Below the pieces are notes generated by a model that saw only the letters and a list, made by a program, of their open reading frames with translations, ran no database searches and had not been told where the DNA came from. A stretch of DNA of 64,000 bases, from assembly GCA_951217055.1 (NCBI GenBank), contig OX578282.1:59341311-59405310 (forward strand), read 5' to 3'. This DNA comes from Gerris lacustris (taxonomy: Eukaryota > Arthropoda > Insecta > Hemiptera > Gerridae). This document shows, piece after piece, positions 24,306 through 34,557 of the stretch. Made by a program: the position numbers and the translations under genes. Each line of letters begins with the position of its first letter. Position 1 is the stretch's first letter.

Positions 24306-24612
24306 CAAGAAATAGTCTGCCAACAATCAGTCCGTAGCACATATAGCATCCTCGCGCCCTATCGAGTACACTTAAGTGATTTTATGCTTTTACAATTCAT
24401 TATTGTCAAACTTATTTAATTCCCCCCCCCTGAATTTTTAAAACTGTCAAAATTGTTTTGATTTTTTACATAATTGAATTTAAGTATCAATTTAGCAATA
24501 TTTAAAGAGTGCAGACAGTTGAAATTAATCTGGGGCTCTAACTACGGGCTACTATCGACAAACCATCCAAATTTCAGAAAAATCAGTTGAGTACTTTTGA
24601 AAATATTAAAAT
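24306..24612 (+). repeat. Family B repeat, 5' half
   Basis: Starts AGTCTGCCAACAATCAGTCC and runs through CACATATAGCATCCTCGCG, the C9 run, AAAATTGTTTTGATTTTTTACAT and CCATCCAAATTTCAGAAAAATCAG. The copy then breaks into an unrelated G+C-rich segment. Confidence 0.75.
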
Positions 24613-24624
24613 GAAGTATTTTTC

Positions 24625-24948
24625 ACTGTATTACCTGTACCCGGGAAAATCCGCGGGCGGTATTTTCCCGTTTGTCGGGCACCCCCCTAAAAGTTATTAG
24701 GGTGACAAAAATTCCGCGTGAGCGATTGCCGCGCCGCGATTTTTCGATTTTTTTTCCCCCGAAAAACCGTTTTTTCCGCATAACTCGAATACGGTCGACC
24801 GCAGCAGTCCGACGCAAAGGACCTTTTTTGCAGGTCTCGCGAAGAGGAAAAACATTTTTTTTTGTGTTTTTGTTAAAATGAATACGAAAAAAGATACACG
24901 CCCCCGAAAAAGTCCTAAAAACGGACGTGTAAGAGCGGGCCCCGGAAG
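24625..24948. other. G+C-rich island of unknown origin
   Basis: Base composition changes abruptly: CpG-containing words (CCGCGGGCGG, GCGCCGCGA, GGTCGACCG) are dense here and rare elsewhere in the window. It sits between the 5' and 3' halves of a family B copy. Open frames on both strands exist because the region has few A+T-rich stops, but none shows a domain. CCCGAAAAAGTCC and TTTTTCGATTTTTT phrases faintly recall the TTCTCGAAAACGG part of family A. It may be part of another repeat family not otherwise present. Confidence 0.5.
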
Positions 24949-25040
24949 GGTGTCCATGACCAGAAACGGATTTCAGTCTTGAATTTTGTAAAGCGGAGTC
25001 ATAACAATTTTCTCTCCGGAGGCGGGAATCGAACCAGAAG
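24949..25040 (+). repeat. Family B 3' fragment joined to a tRNA-like B box
   Basis: GTCCATGACCAGAAACGGATT to CGGAGTCATAAC corresponds to the B segment before its terminal hairpin. The hairpin is replaced by GGCGGGAATCGAACCAG, whose reverse complement carries a perfect B box GGTTCGATTCC (25025-25035), like that in family A. This looks like a recombinant end. Confidence 0.55.
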
Positions 25041-25189
25041 AGTTGTTTTGATGATTTAAACAAAATTATAGAAATACGTGGGTCAATCCTATAAGATAGT
25101 GAGGGTTTTTTTATAACCTACATTTTTATTACGCGAAACCTTTTAAATATAATCACACATTAATACCCAAGAACTTATACTATTCTTAC

Positions 25190-25830
25190 AATTAGTATTG
25201 ACTTTTGACACTCAGGTTAGCCAACCTATGTGAGGGAAAAAATAAAGCCCTTAAGTCTGTGGTCCGGGTGGGGGCCAGTGACATTTTTATTTGTCTAGTT
25301 GGCCTGACCTTCTTGAATTCAAAATCCAGTGCTCTCATTGGCTCCCCTCCATTTCTATTAGATTTTCCCGCGCTGTCAATAGCAATATTTTATGAATCAA
25401 TCTAAGAGTAGGAACACATGAGGTCAATGAGAGCATAAAACCTCTAAGCTTGTGGCAGGGGTGGAGCCAGTGACATTTTTATTTGCCTAGTTGGCCCGAC
25501 CTTCTTGAATTCAAAATCCAGTACTCTCATTGGCTCCCCTCCATGGTTTTTTTTTTAGATTTTCCCGCGCTGTCAAAAGCAGTATTTTATGAATCAATCT
25601 AGGAGTCGGAACGCATGAGGTCAATGAGAGCATAAAGCCTGGAAAGCTTGTGGTAGGGGTGGGAGCCAGTGACATTTTTATTTGCCTAGTTGGCCCGACC
25701 TTCTTGAATTCAAAATCCAGTGCTCTCATTGGCTCCTTACCATTTTATTTAGATTTTCCCGCGCTGTCAAAAGCAATATTTTATGAATCAATCTAGGGGG
25801 TTAGAACGCATGAGGTCAATAAGAGCCGCT
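25190..25830 (+). repeat. Family E tandem repeat, about three 190-200 bp units
   Basis: The unit AGTGACATTTTTATTTG, CTAGTTGGCC, GACCTTCTTGAATTCAAAATC, CTCTCATTGGCTCC, TTTTCCCGCGCTGTCAA, TTTTATGAATCAATCTA and ATGAGGTCAATGAGAGC starts at 25274, 25466 and 25665, giving periods of 192 and 199. Unit 1 is preceded by a border (TTTTGACACTC..CCAACCTATGTGAGG) that is also present at the single copy 8340-8545, so the array probably grew from one dispersed insertion. Confidence 0.85.
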
Positions 25831-27260
25831 TTTCTGGTTTTCATATATTTAAATGAACTAAACCGTAGTTAAAGAAGGTGCAATTTTGCAGCGGTTAAAC
25901 TTTAACTCTTCACTTCCTTAGTAAATTTAATAAGATTTGTGAATAAAGTTCTAAAATAATAGAGAAAAACAGATTTACATTTTTTTTTTCAATCGGAGCT
26001 GTAATTGCTAATCCCTGACTCTATAAAAAACATAAACAATCCAATAATTTTTCTTTTAAAATTTACAAGAACAGGAAATGAATAATCACATACTCTTTAC
26101 AACCACACTAACAAAATTACAACCAATATTTCATAACAGGAAACGAATTCAACGAATGTAATAAATGTGTTGACAGAGACACGTAGTCGTTTCTAAAGGA
26201 AAGAGTAAAGAAAATAATAAATAATATCAACACATTAATATTCTATCCTTTCTTAAAGCGCTAATTTTTTATTTCATCCCGCATCTCAAGTGATAATTTG
26301 CATGAATACATTTTTTTAAATAATAAACCATCAACATAATCAAATCAACAAGAAAAAACAAGAGGGTATTTATGCAAAAAAATGGATTGCATTATTCTAA
26401 AAAAGGAAGAGAATAGAAAAAAAATATAGCTTTTAGTGTTAAATAATAAGAGATTTTGAATTAGAAGCAATTTTTCAACTTCAAGAGATTTTTTTTTAAA
26501 TTTAACATGTAATTTCAAAACGCCGATTTTCAATAAACTCTTGTGAAATAAAATAATAGGAATGAAAGATATTGTTTCCTCTTTAATTTCCATAACAATA
26601 AATAATATAAAGTTTAATGTCTTTGAAAGACATCGTCTATCAGTCATCCATTTAAACTATAAGTGTAAATTTAGAGAGGAGTGGATTAAGGTTAAATTAA
26701 AAAAAAGTGCTATATGATTATAGCAGATTTAATATTACGTAGGATTCAAATGGTTCTGTTGATGTTAAAGTTATTGATGATTACTTTCAATGGATTTGAG
26801 TTATACAAGATATTAGCATATAACTCAATATAATTTAAGCATGATGAAAAAGCACTATAACTTTTATTATATACCTTGCCAAAATGATGACCATTATACT
26901 AAGTATGCAATCAATTCCAAAGTGATTAGGTCTTTCAAGGCTGTTATTCAGTAAATTTATTCAGATTTCAAAGTTACTAGAATTACAATAGAAAAGTAGA
27001 AAATAAAATCTGTTTATTCTTAAAGGTTTATCAAAGAGTATCATACTAAAAACTGCAAGCGGTTATCAGTAATCATAAAGTGGTCATCCACTACCACTAC
27101 AGGATATGTGTGTAAAAATGACAATTAACTGATAGTAAATAAAAATTAAAACACACAAGCAACATTTAGTCACTACAATTAAGCTGGGTTAGCACGATGC
27201 CCATAGGCGAGACAGCTAACAGTTACTGGCTGACAGTACTTAGACAGTTTACTGACATTC
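25831..27260. other. A+T-rich spacer, nothing recognised
   Basis: No gene, RNA or repeat family recognised across about 1.4 kb. Confidence 0.45.
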
Positions 27261-27534
27261 AGGCGGAAATACACATGCTAGTAAAAAAGCATGCCAGTGG
27301 CGAGTTACTAGCACGTTAGTAGCTGGCATGCTGCAGATGCTGTGTACATTTGCCAGTGAAACAGCATGCTAGTATCATCCGGATAATCGGTCTTGTGCCA
27401 GCTACTAGCACATGACAATACACATTCCAGTCACAGTTCTAGTTTTGAAACAGGCAATCGTTTCTTGCCTTCTTTTAGCCGGATTAAATGATTAAATAAT
27501 TGTATTTGATTTAATTAATTTTGATAGTTTTATT

Positions 27535-27583
27535 AATTGAAGCGAGCGTAGCGAGCTTCCTACATTCAACGAAATATGCTCCG

Positions 27584-27619
<36 letters not shown>

Positions 27620-28277
27620 AGTAACGTTTACGCGTGTGACGATAACTTGAGTAAAAGTTGACCGATTTAGTTGAAATTTGGTATACATGTTCCTCTTACT
27701 AATACTCAGGCTAAGTTCGTTGGACAGCGTGATCCGTCCAAGAGTTCGCGCGCAACGCTCGCGTAAACGTGAGGTACAAAAATTAAATTGGAATTTCAGG
27801 ACGGGAAAAGATTCTATCATCATCTACTCGACGAGACGAACATTTTTTTCAAATAACATTTTTTACTAAAACCAACAGCGACACCACTATGACTTAATAA
27901 AGATCGCTAAAACTATTAAAGCGGACCTAAACGTTTATAATAGAGAAAACAACCTTTTTACCGATATCTTACGTTCTAACGAAACGATTTTAATAAAACT
28001 TCATATACACCATCTAATGCACAATTGAAACAGGTATGCAAAATTTCAATTTGATACATGCAGTAGTTTGTTTGTAGCAAAGAGATACAAATTATAAATA
28101 TTGAAATAGAGATGTGTGGTTAGAAGAATAGTAAGAATGCGGGGTGGTTCCCTTACTACTAGCCGCTGCACTACTACCACACCCATTATCTATCAACTCA
28201 TCATGATTCACAATAATCTTTTTTTTCAATATTCAATACATATTTATTACTATACGCTCGCTTCAATGATAGAGCCA
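27535..28277 (+). mobile_element. Family C element, full length
   Basis: About 743 bp with 15-bp inverted termini: ATTGAAGCGAGCGTA on the left and TACGCTCGCTTCAAT on the right. The left end also folds locally (GAAGC..GCTTC). A (GTCT)n tract at 27582-27618 is followed by GTAACGTTTACGCGTGTGAC, ACTTGAGTAAAAGTTGACC and GTTGAAATTTGGTATACATG. The last part is the reverse complement of the conserved block in family A. Partial copies occur at 641, 4475 and 6050. No coding capacity. It lies inside a Harbinger transposon. Confidence 0.75.
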
Positions 28278-28389
28278 CGCGATGCCTAGTTATTTCAATG
28301 TACCTTATGAATGTATCGGTGCGGAATGAAATTAACCAGATTGTTCTGTTACTTGCAAAGAACTGTGTTTTAAAACATTTGAAAAATAA

Positions 28390-28620
28390 TAAAGACACGA
28401 AGAGTATGGGTAAAGATTGGATAGCTAGAAGGGAATTAGGTACATGGAGCAAGTCAGTGCCTACTAAATGAAATGCGGTTCGGGGACGTCAATGGTTTTA
28501 GGAATCAATTGCGAATGCTTCCGGAAAAAGTAGATGAGTTGTTGTCAGATACCCGCGAAAGGAAGGAACGCAACTGAAGACTGAAGGGCTGAGGGAGACT
28601 CGTGCTAGCTATACTAGCAA
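28390..28620 (+). pseudogene. Harbinger transposase remnant
   Basis: Three short stretches in shifting frames read like the N-terminal part of a PIF/Harbinger DDE transposase: KTRRVWV, then KDWIARRELGTWSK (about 28412-28453), then MRFGDVNGFRNQLRMLPEKV and DELL (28474-28545). Family members typically have W-x-R-x-W..RxxLG followed by a D..F.N..RM....F..LL pattern, which this follows. At least two frameshifts and a stop separate the pieces. The DDE catalytic core is not recognisable, so this is a dead gene. Its position inside a TTA-flanked inverted-repeat element supports the assignment. Confidence 0.7.
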
Positions 28621-28831
28621 ACTTGCGCTGGCAGGCCTGTTTACACGTGCCTTATCAGTTCCCCCTCCCCTCAACTTGTGCCACTGGCAAGACAAAAATC
28701 AAACTTCGTGCGATTTACTTGCATGTTTTTTACTCGCATGCTATTTGATGCATACACATGCCAGTAGCTCTCCTCTGCGAGCTACTCGAATGTTTTTGTG
28801 CGAGTAACTAGCATGTGTATTTCCGCCTTTA

Positions 28832-29118
28832 AAATATTGGCTACGTTTGATCACTTTTGCCAATTGCCGTGACAATTGCGCTTTCAAGCTATTGTCTCGA
28901 GGAGTAAACTAAGGACAATTTGTTTCCCTGTGTGAGCGGGTTTAGTTCAACTGGTGGAGTGTAAAATGACAAAGGAGGACGCCCTTAGTCTGAGTAGAAA
29001 TGTATATATATGTATTTGGTTTCGTTTTTTTACCTAATTATCTTTGCGTCATGTGCCCTTAAAAATTGCGTTTTTCGTGTCCCAACTTTATTTTTTGGAA
29101 CAAATCAACGAAAAAACG
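28832..29118. other. Spacer with a tRNA D-arm-like phrase
   Basis: TTTAGTTCAACTGGTGGAG near 28938 resembles a tRNA D arm or Pol III A box, but no B box or acceptor stem accompanies it. Bases 29111-29118 are the left target-site copy of the next element. Confidence 0.4.
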
Positions 29119-29517
29119 GGTTGGACTAGCCTATATGGGGCATCATGTATAGAAATGCAAAAACTAACAAATATAATGCATACATAATTAAAGTGTTTGC
29201 TGTATATTGATATAAATAGCATTATTTATGTATTCTTTTTCATTTCATACTCTCTTGAAAAACCAGATACGCTACATCGAAGCCCAGGTAATCTACAACA
29301 GATACATACGCCCAAGATTCCTAAAATCAACCTGTACACAGCTGTGTCTAAAAATAGAAGACTGAAGATGGAAATTGTATTAAGAGAAAACTTATGAAAT
29401 GAAGAAGAATCCATAATTAGTGCATTTTTTTTTTATCAATATATAGAAAAGACTTTAATTATATGTGCCAGTTATTTTCATTTCTATACATGATGCCCCG
29501 TATAGGCTAGTTCAACC
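29119..29517. mobile_element. MITE with 39-bp inverted ends and perfect 8-bp duplication
   Basis: The ends read GGTTGGACTAGCCTATATGG (left) and GGTTGAACTAGCCTATACGG (right, reverse complement), and the similarity continues through CATCATGTATAGAAATG, with two mismatches in 39. The element is flanked by AAAAAACG at both 29111-29118 and 29518-29525. An 8-bp duplication points to the hAT or P type of DNA transposon. Internal sequence has no transposase. The 399-bp length and perfect duplication suggest a fairly recent non-autonomous insertion. Confidence 0.85.
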
Positions 29518-29525
29518 AAAAAACG

Positions 29526-30340
29526 TAAAACAAATCAAGTGTTATTCTTATTTAAAAAACATTTTGAAGGAATTAAGCAGTTATAGCATATTTTATGCGA
29601 AAACAATGTTCCCCATCCAAAAAAAATTAAAAATTTATCTCATGAACTGATTGGGCTTGCCACTTCGGAGAAGTTTCATTGCGGTTGGACATTACAAATG
29701 CATTTAAAGGCGTTTGTTTCACGTCATTATAATAAATGGTTAAACATTTATAGGTAAAACAAACATTTAAATGGCCACCATATAGATTCGGCCGGATCAG
29801 ACCGATTAAGCTATTTAATAAAATTGACTACGGACCTTTTGACACACAATTTATTTTTAATTCCTGTTAATTTTTATTCTTAAATAAGAAACACTACACC
29901 TGATACGATATTACCTTCACTTGACAGTCTTCGTTATTTAAATTTGGTGTTTTTTTCGGGCCTTTCTTTTTTAGTTGATATACACGGTAAAAAAAAAGAA
30001 AGAGCGACAAAAAACCATTAGCAAAAACCTGTTAATACAGAGGAACCTGGGAAGGATGAGAGGCAAAGTGCTCTGGCACTTGCAGCAGGATGGAAGTTAA
30101 GGGTGAGTAACGCCTCCCTAAAATGAAACCTGGCATTTTCTCCTCCCATGTCGACCTGGAAAACGTTTATTAAATTTTGGGGCTACGAACCCGCATTCTT
30201 CCCTTTTTTCCATCGTAGTGTTAGCTAAGAATTCAAAATTCCTCTTTCTCTCTAATACCTTTTTCCATTATTTTTTTCTTTTTTTAGCAATTGTTATTTT
30301 GCAAAATTAAATAAATATGTATAAATTCCTAACATATTAC

Positions 30341-30346
<6 letters not shown>
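29526..30346. other. Spacer, nothing recognised
   Basis: The stretch at 30040-30120 is somewhat richer in G and contains a donor-like GGTGAGTAA, but there is no accompanying open frame. No repeat family recognised. Confidence 0.4.

Positions 30347-30431
<85 letters not shown>
30347..30431. repeat. (TA)n microsatellite
   Basis: TA dinucleotide array of about 85 bases, followed by TTAACACATTTTAACCC. Confidence 0.95.
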
Positions 30432-30434
<3 letters not shown>

Positions 30435-30949
30435 CACATTTTAACCCTACTCTCCTTCCATAATATATATGGGCTACAACACTTCCCCTTCTACCTCCCT
30501 CTTTTCTTTTTGTGCTGGATTTTCACAAAGCGCTGTCGAGAAGTAGAAACGGGAAAAGGGGAAAAAATATTTATACAAAAAAAAAAAAAAAGAATAAAGA
30601 AATCCAAGTGGAGCTTCTTTTTCCGGGGTGGATAATTTAATCAATTCTTCCGCAAAGCCCCTGAACCCCCATCTCTTCTTTTCAAGATGTCTTTTTTACG
30701 CTTTCAAATTGGATTTCCTTTTTTACTAAGCCCCCTCATCCTTTTTTTTTCGGTCAGATCTGTTCAATATTGCCGATACAATTTTACTTTATGGATTTCG
30801 GAGTAATAATCCTACTTCACACGTAATAAGAATGCTGATTATTTTGTTAGAAACAACTAATATTATGTCATGCATATTTATATTTAATAAACAACCTCAT
30901 ATATTATTATGTAATAAAATATCTCAAAGGGAGTACAGAATCAACTTAG
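30432..30949. other. Spacer, nothing recognised
   Basis: Contains several C- and T-rich runs and an A15 run near 30580. No gene or repeat family recognised. Confidence 0.45.
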
Positions 30950-31372
30950 CGCTAGAGTTAAATGCCTAACTTAATGCTAGAGTAAAACACATAAATTAAT
31001 GCTTGAATTAAACGCCTAACTTAACGCTACAGTTGAACTACTAACTTAACACTAGAGTTAAACACCTAACTTAACACTAGAGGTAAACACCTAAATTAAC
31101 ACTTGAGTTAATCGCCTAACTTAACGCTATAGTTTAACTACTAACTTAACACTAGAGTTAAACACCTAAATTAACGCTTGAGTTAAACGTCTAACTTAAC
31201 GCTACAGTTGAACTACTAACTTAACACTAGAGTTAAACACCTAAATTAACGCTTGAGTTAAACGCCTAACTTAGCGCTACAGTTGAACTACTAACTTAAC
31301 ACTAGAGTTAAACACCTAAATTAACGCTTGAGGTAAACGCCTAACTTAACGCTTGAGTTAAACACTTAACAC
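30950..31372. repeat. 25-bp minisatellite with 75-bp higher-order unit
   Basis: The basic unit is 25 bp, of the type TAACTTAACGCTAGAG and TTAAACGCC. Three variants (CGCTACAGTTGAACTAC, CACTAGAGTTAAACACC, CGCTTGAGTTAAACGCC) occur in fixed order. The CTACAGTT variant recurs near 31026, 31126, 31201 and 31276, i.e. one 100-bp step followed by 75-bp steps. Such higher-order organisation shows that triplets of units were amplified together. Confidence 0.85.
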
Positions 31373-31560
31373 TCAACACTCAACACGACTCTATAATAAA
31401 ACAGATGGTATGAGTTTAAAAACACTGTCTCTTCTTATATTTATTATTAAAAAAGAATTTAGCAATTAGACATTCCAAAAATAAATAAACATCCCATTGA
31501 TTGACATCCATTGATTGATGAAGTTTGTTTTAATTATTTCAAACTCATGTTTAACATAAG

Positions 31561-31918
31561 CTACGTTTACATGGTGTATTGAAAACGATCTGAATACAGT
31601 ATCTTTCCATGTAAACGCGCCGTATTGATCACACCTTCAGTTACATATAAATACCTGTCTGTATCGAGATCAGTATCAGGGCATGCGCAGTTTAATGTTT
31701 CTCTCCTGGGTAACCTAACACATTAACCGTATAAATATAACCTTCTTTCACAGCCATCATAATTATCACGTGTCAAAATCAGCTGTTTTCTAATGACGTC
31801 AAAACTGCATCCAAATATTTTCAAATACCAAATCAATACTTTCGTGTAAACAGACATCAGTTGAAAAAAAAGGAACCGTATTGAGATCGTTTTCAATACA
31901 CCATATCAACGTAAGTGA
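31561..31918. mobile_element. MITE-like element with about 40-bp inverted ends
   Basis: Left end TACGTTTACATGGTGTATTG and right end (reverse complement) TACGTTGATATGGTGTATTG continue with AAAACGATCTGAATAC / AAAACGATCTCAATAC. A third related word, TTTCCATGTAAACG, lies just inside the left end. No transposase is present. No convincing target duplication is visible, so the superfamily is unassigned. Confidence 0.7.
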
Positions 31919-31924
31919 GATTAT

Positions 31925-32045
31925 ATAAACCAACTGAATCCAAATGTTTAATACAAACATATTTCAACGGCTTTTCGGCCTTTGATTTGATCACCCTCTA
32001 CTACTATTGTTCAGTTCATCCTCAGAGAATTATTATCATAATGCT
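31925..32045 (-). repeat. Penelope-like terminal fragment
   Basis: On the minus strand, CTCTGAGGATGAACTGAAC is followed about 30 bases later by GGCCGAAAAGCCGTTGAAAT. The order CTGANGA .. GAAA .. GTTGAAATAT is the same as in the other hammerhead-like fragments of this window, though the stem between the two boxes is longer and less regular. Assigned by analogy. Confidence 0.45.
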
Positions 32046-32197
32046 TTTTAAGCTTACGCTCTATAACAAATCATCCTTTTAATTTACCTTGTCTTTATTC
32101 TTCAAACTTTTAAATGAATTCGATGTAAACGTAGTTACTCTTCAAATAAAAAGAATCCGCAAGCCATTCAATTGATGATGAAAAATTATCATCGCCT

Positions 32198-32342
32198 AAA
32201 ATAGTATATTATGTTACAAGGCTGTGAAGTGAGTTTTTTCTTTACCGCGGCAATTACATTTACTGTCGAGCGAAGCGAGACAGTAAATATTGCCAAGGTA
32301 AAGAAAAAACACTTCACAGTCGCGTAGCATATGCTATTTTTT
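32198..32342. repeat. Near-perfect hairpin with about 68-bp arms
   Basis: AAAATAGTATATTATG..GGCTGTGAAGTG..TTTTTTCTTTACC..TTTACTGTC on the left pairs with GACAGTAAAT..GGTAAAGAAAAAAC..CTTCACAGTC..AGCATATGCTATTTT on the right. The loop is GAGCGAAGCGA. Parts of the arm recur at 32600-32620 (AAGATTTTTTCTTTAC) and 32706-32735 (TTTCACAGCCTACC), so the element may extend to about 32740. Confidence 0.8.
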
Positions 32343-33858
32343 CCGAGGTAGCAGACAATGAAAAAACATGAAATATTAATCACTAATCAATATATAATAA
32401 TAACAAATATTAGTACATACTTAAGACTTAAAAAAAGAAACCTTAAAATGAGGTTACTCTATAAGAAAAGATAAATAAAACGCATTGACATCTAGCGGAT
32501 TTTTATCGTACTAGAAGCATTTCTACAAAGACTGCAGCACTACTAACGGAAGTTTTGACAACTACCCGCCATAAAGAAAAAATCTTTTAGTGCCTAGGAC
32601 GTAAAAGATTTTTTCTTTACAGCTAGGAGTAATGAAAAGATTTTTTAAGTCCACGTAATGAAAAAATGGATTTTAGCTCTGTTTTTTAAGCTCTAAAGTT
32701 ACTATTTCACAGCCTACCACGGAAAAATAATATTGATATCCATCAAAATCCTATCTGATTTAGAATACTCAAAATAAAAAAGGATATAATAAAGATGATG
32801 AATGTTTCTCGGCGGAGTTAATTAATTATGGGTAGGAAGGATGAATCATAACCATGGTAAGCAACTCGAGTACGCATTCATCATAATATCCTTAGCGAGA
32901 AGTAGTGAATAAAAATGAGAGCAGTTTAAGAAAAGGATCAGAGTTTATTTTAAAAAGCAAATAAGCCTACGAGGGGGTTTTTCAAGAGTAAGATAAATTG
33001 ACCCTATTATAAATTTGAAACTAAGTGCTTCTAGAATTTTTCTTAACAAACTTATAACAGATGATATTAATGAAGTGGATACTTTGAAAGAGAGAAGTGA
33101 CTTTGGTAATCCTTTTGTTAAATTATGGCTGCACGATGGTGCTTTTTATTCCAACATGATTTCTTGTACAAGAGAAAAGAGTATATTATAAAAAAATAAA
33201 AAAATATGAGAGAAGGGTGAAGAAAAACAAATTGCTCGAGCAGTCAGGATGAAGGCACACGAAAGATGTTCAGCGTTAAATATGGCCTTATATAAATATT
33301 GTAAAGGAGCAGAAGATGTCGGGTAGTAAAGAAGAGTACCGAGTCTAGAACTGCAAGGAAGAAGGAGAGAAGGTAGAAAGGCGTCAAGTCGTTACCGGGA
33401 TAGAAATGGGAAGGTGTTTCTTCTCGGGATACACCGGGTGGCTGGAGGGACGTCGACGGGGGGCTAACAACAGATAAATCGCTTCGAGTCACGAAGTTAG
33501 AAATAGCTTGGGAGTGAGCAGATTGGAACGTTACGTTAGACCAAGGCCTCTCTAGTAACGGAGAGAAGATGCAACTGTGAAGAAAAAAAAATATATATAC
33601 TGAGTGAGATAGAAAATAGATTTTTTTCATGAAAGAGCAAGATAAGTTGAAGGGGAAAAATAATGATACAATATAACTCCTTACACAGCAAATATATAAC
33701 ATTTTCAACATCTGTTTTCTTATCAAATGAAAAACAGGTAGTTTGATAAAGAATAGTAAGTAATAATCAGTCAACATTCAATAACCTTAGGATGAAATAT
33801 ATATTTTCAGAGAACCTCTCTACTAATGAAATCGTAAAATATTGTACATGATTAAAGG
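32343..33858. other. Spacer, no gene recognised
   Basis: A 177-codon minus-strand open frame (33244-33777) is rich in Phe, Leu, Ile and Ser, as expected from the reverse complement of A-rich DNA, and has no recognisable domain. The part around 33360-33560 is less A+T-rich than its surroundings and could include an unrecognised exon. Confidence 0.4.
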
Positions 33859-34117
33859 AAGGGCACTTCTTTAGATTGTTACAACCCTCGTAAAAAAAAC
33901 AGAGGGGGATTAACAATCTAAAGAAGGTGTACGGAATGTTCTTCTTTAGGTTGTTGCTCCTTATACATATAAACAAAGTGTGATATTCCTTTGTCCTAAA
34001 GTACATAGAGCTAAACATACCTTAATTTTAATAGTTATTTAGTCAGTCATTTATATTCTCATAAAACATGGGAGAGTAACAATCTAAAGAAGTAAAGGAA
34101 ATAGAATACCACACTTT
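33859..34117 (+). mobile_element. Family F MITE with probable 8-bp duplication
   Basis: Same plan as the copy at 20872: CACTTCTTTAGATTGTTAC at the left, AACAATCTAAAGAAGGTGT and GGAATGTTCTTCTTTAGGTTG inside, and GTAACAATCTAAAGAAGT at the right. The flanks are AAAGGAAG and AAAGGAAA, a 7-of-8 match. This supports a hAT-type target duplication. Confidence 0.75.
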
Positions 34118-34557
34118 AGTTCCTTTCATAACTAAAAAATCACTTTTTATTTAATCCTAAAAAAATTAAATGCATCCAGTAAAGTAAAATGATCAGTCAA
34201 AGAGATCATTTGGTCAGAAAGTTATCAATGGCCTATTTGTTAAAAATGTTTAGCTAAAACCACAGTATATTTCATGATTATTACTACTAGATAATTATTG
34301 ATTTAAAAAAAAAAAAAAAAAAAGAGTACTATAATTAAACAACTGTTTTTTAATTGATGCTGTATGTAAAACTTTATAAAAGGGTTTTTGTTCTTGTTTC
34401 TACTTATGGCTATTATTTTAAAAGTTTAATAATATAATTGAGGTAGGTATAATAAATAAAAAATACAGTCCTAAAAACATATAAAAAAAAAAATAATAAT
34501 AATAATAATGGCATGGAAAATTGTAAATAAAATAAGAAAGTAAAAGAATTGCCACAC
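34118..34557. other. A+T-rich spacer, nothing recognised
   Basis: Contains an A19 run near 34305 and an (AAT)n-like stretch near 34492. No gene recognised. Confidence 0.5.

Larger units (their letters stand above)
27261..28828 (+). mobile_element. Degenerate PIF/Harbinger transposon
   Basis: Terminal inverted repeats: left AGGCGGAAATACACATGC and right GCATGTGTATTTCCGCCT, followed on both sides by further subterminal copies of GCTAGTAA/CATGCCAGT words. The right flank is TTA (28829-28831) and the left flank TTC, consistent with the 3-bp TTA-type duplication of PIF/Harbinger elements with one mutation. Remnants of a Harbinger-like transposase lie at 28390-28620. A family C repeat (27535-28277) is inserted inside and displaces most of the coding region. 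Confidence 0.8.

Noticed and set aside
24623..25063. 146-codon minus-strand ORF and overlapping plus-strand ORF
   Set aside because: Both are open because the island is G+C-rich and low in stops. They span a repeat junction and show no domain.
28928..28975. tRNA D-arm-like TTTAGTTCAACTGGTGGAG
   Set aside because: No B box, acceptor stem or anticodon arm follows. Probably chance or a very short tRNA fragment.
30040..30120. Possible exon with donor-like GGTGAGTAA
   Set aside because: No open frame or acceptor of reasonable quality accompanies it, and donor-like words are frequent.
33244..33777. 177-codon minus-strand ORF
   Set aside because: Composition (Phe, Leu, Ser, Ile) follows from purine-rich DNA on the opposite strand. 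I could not see a domain, signal or splice-supported structure.
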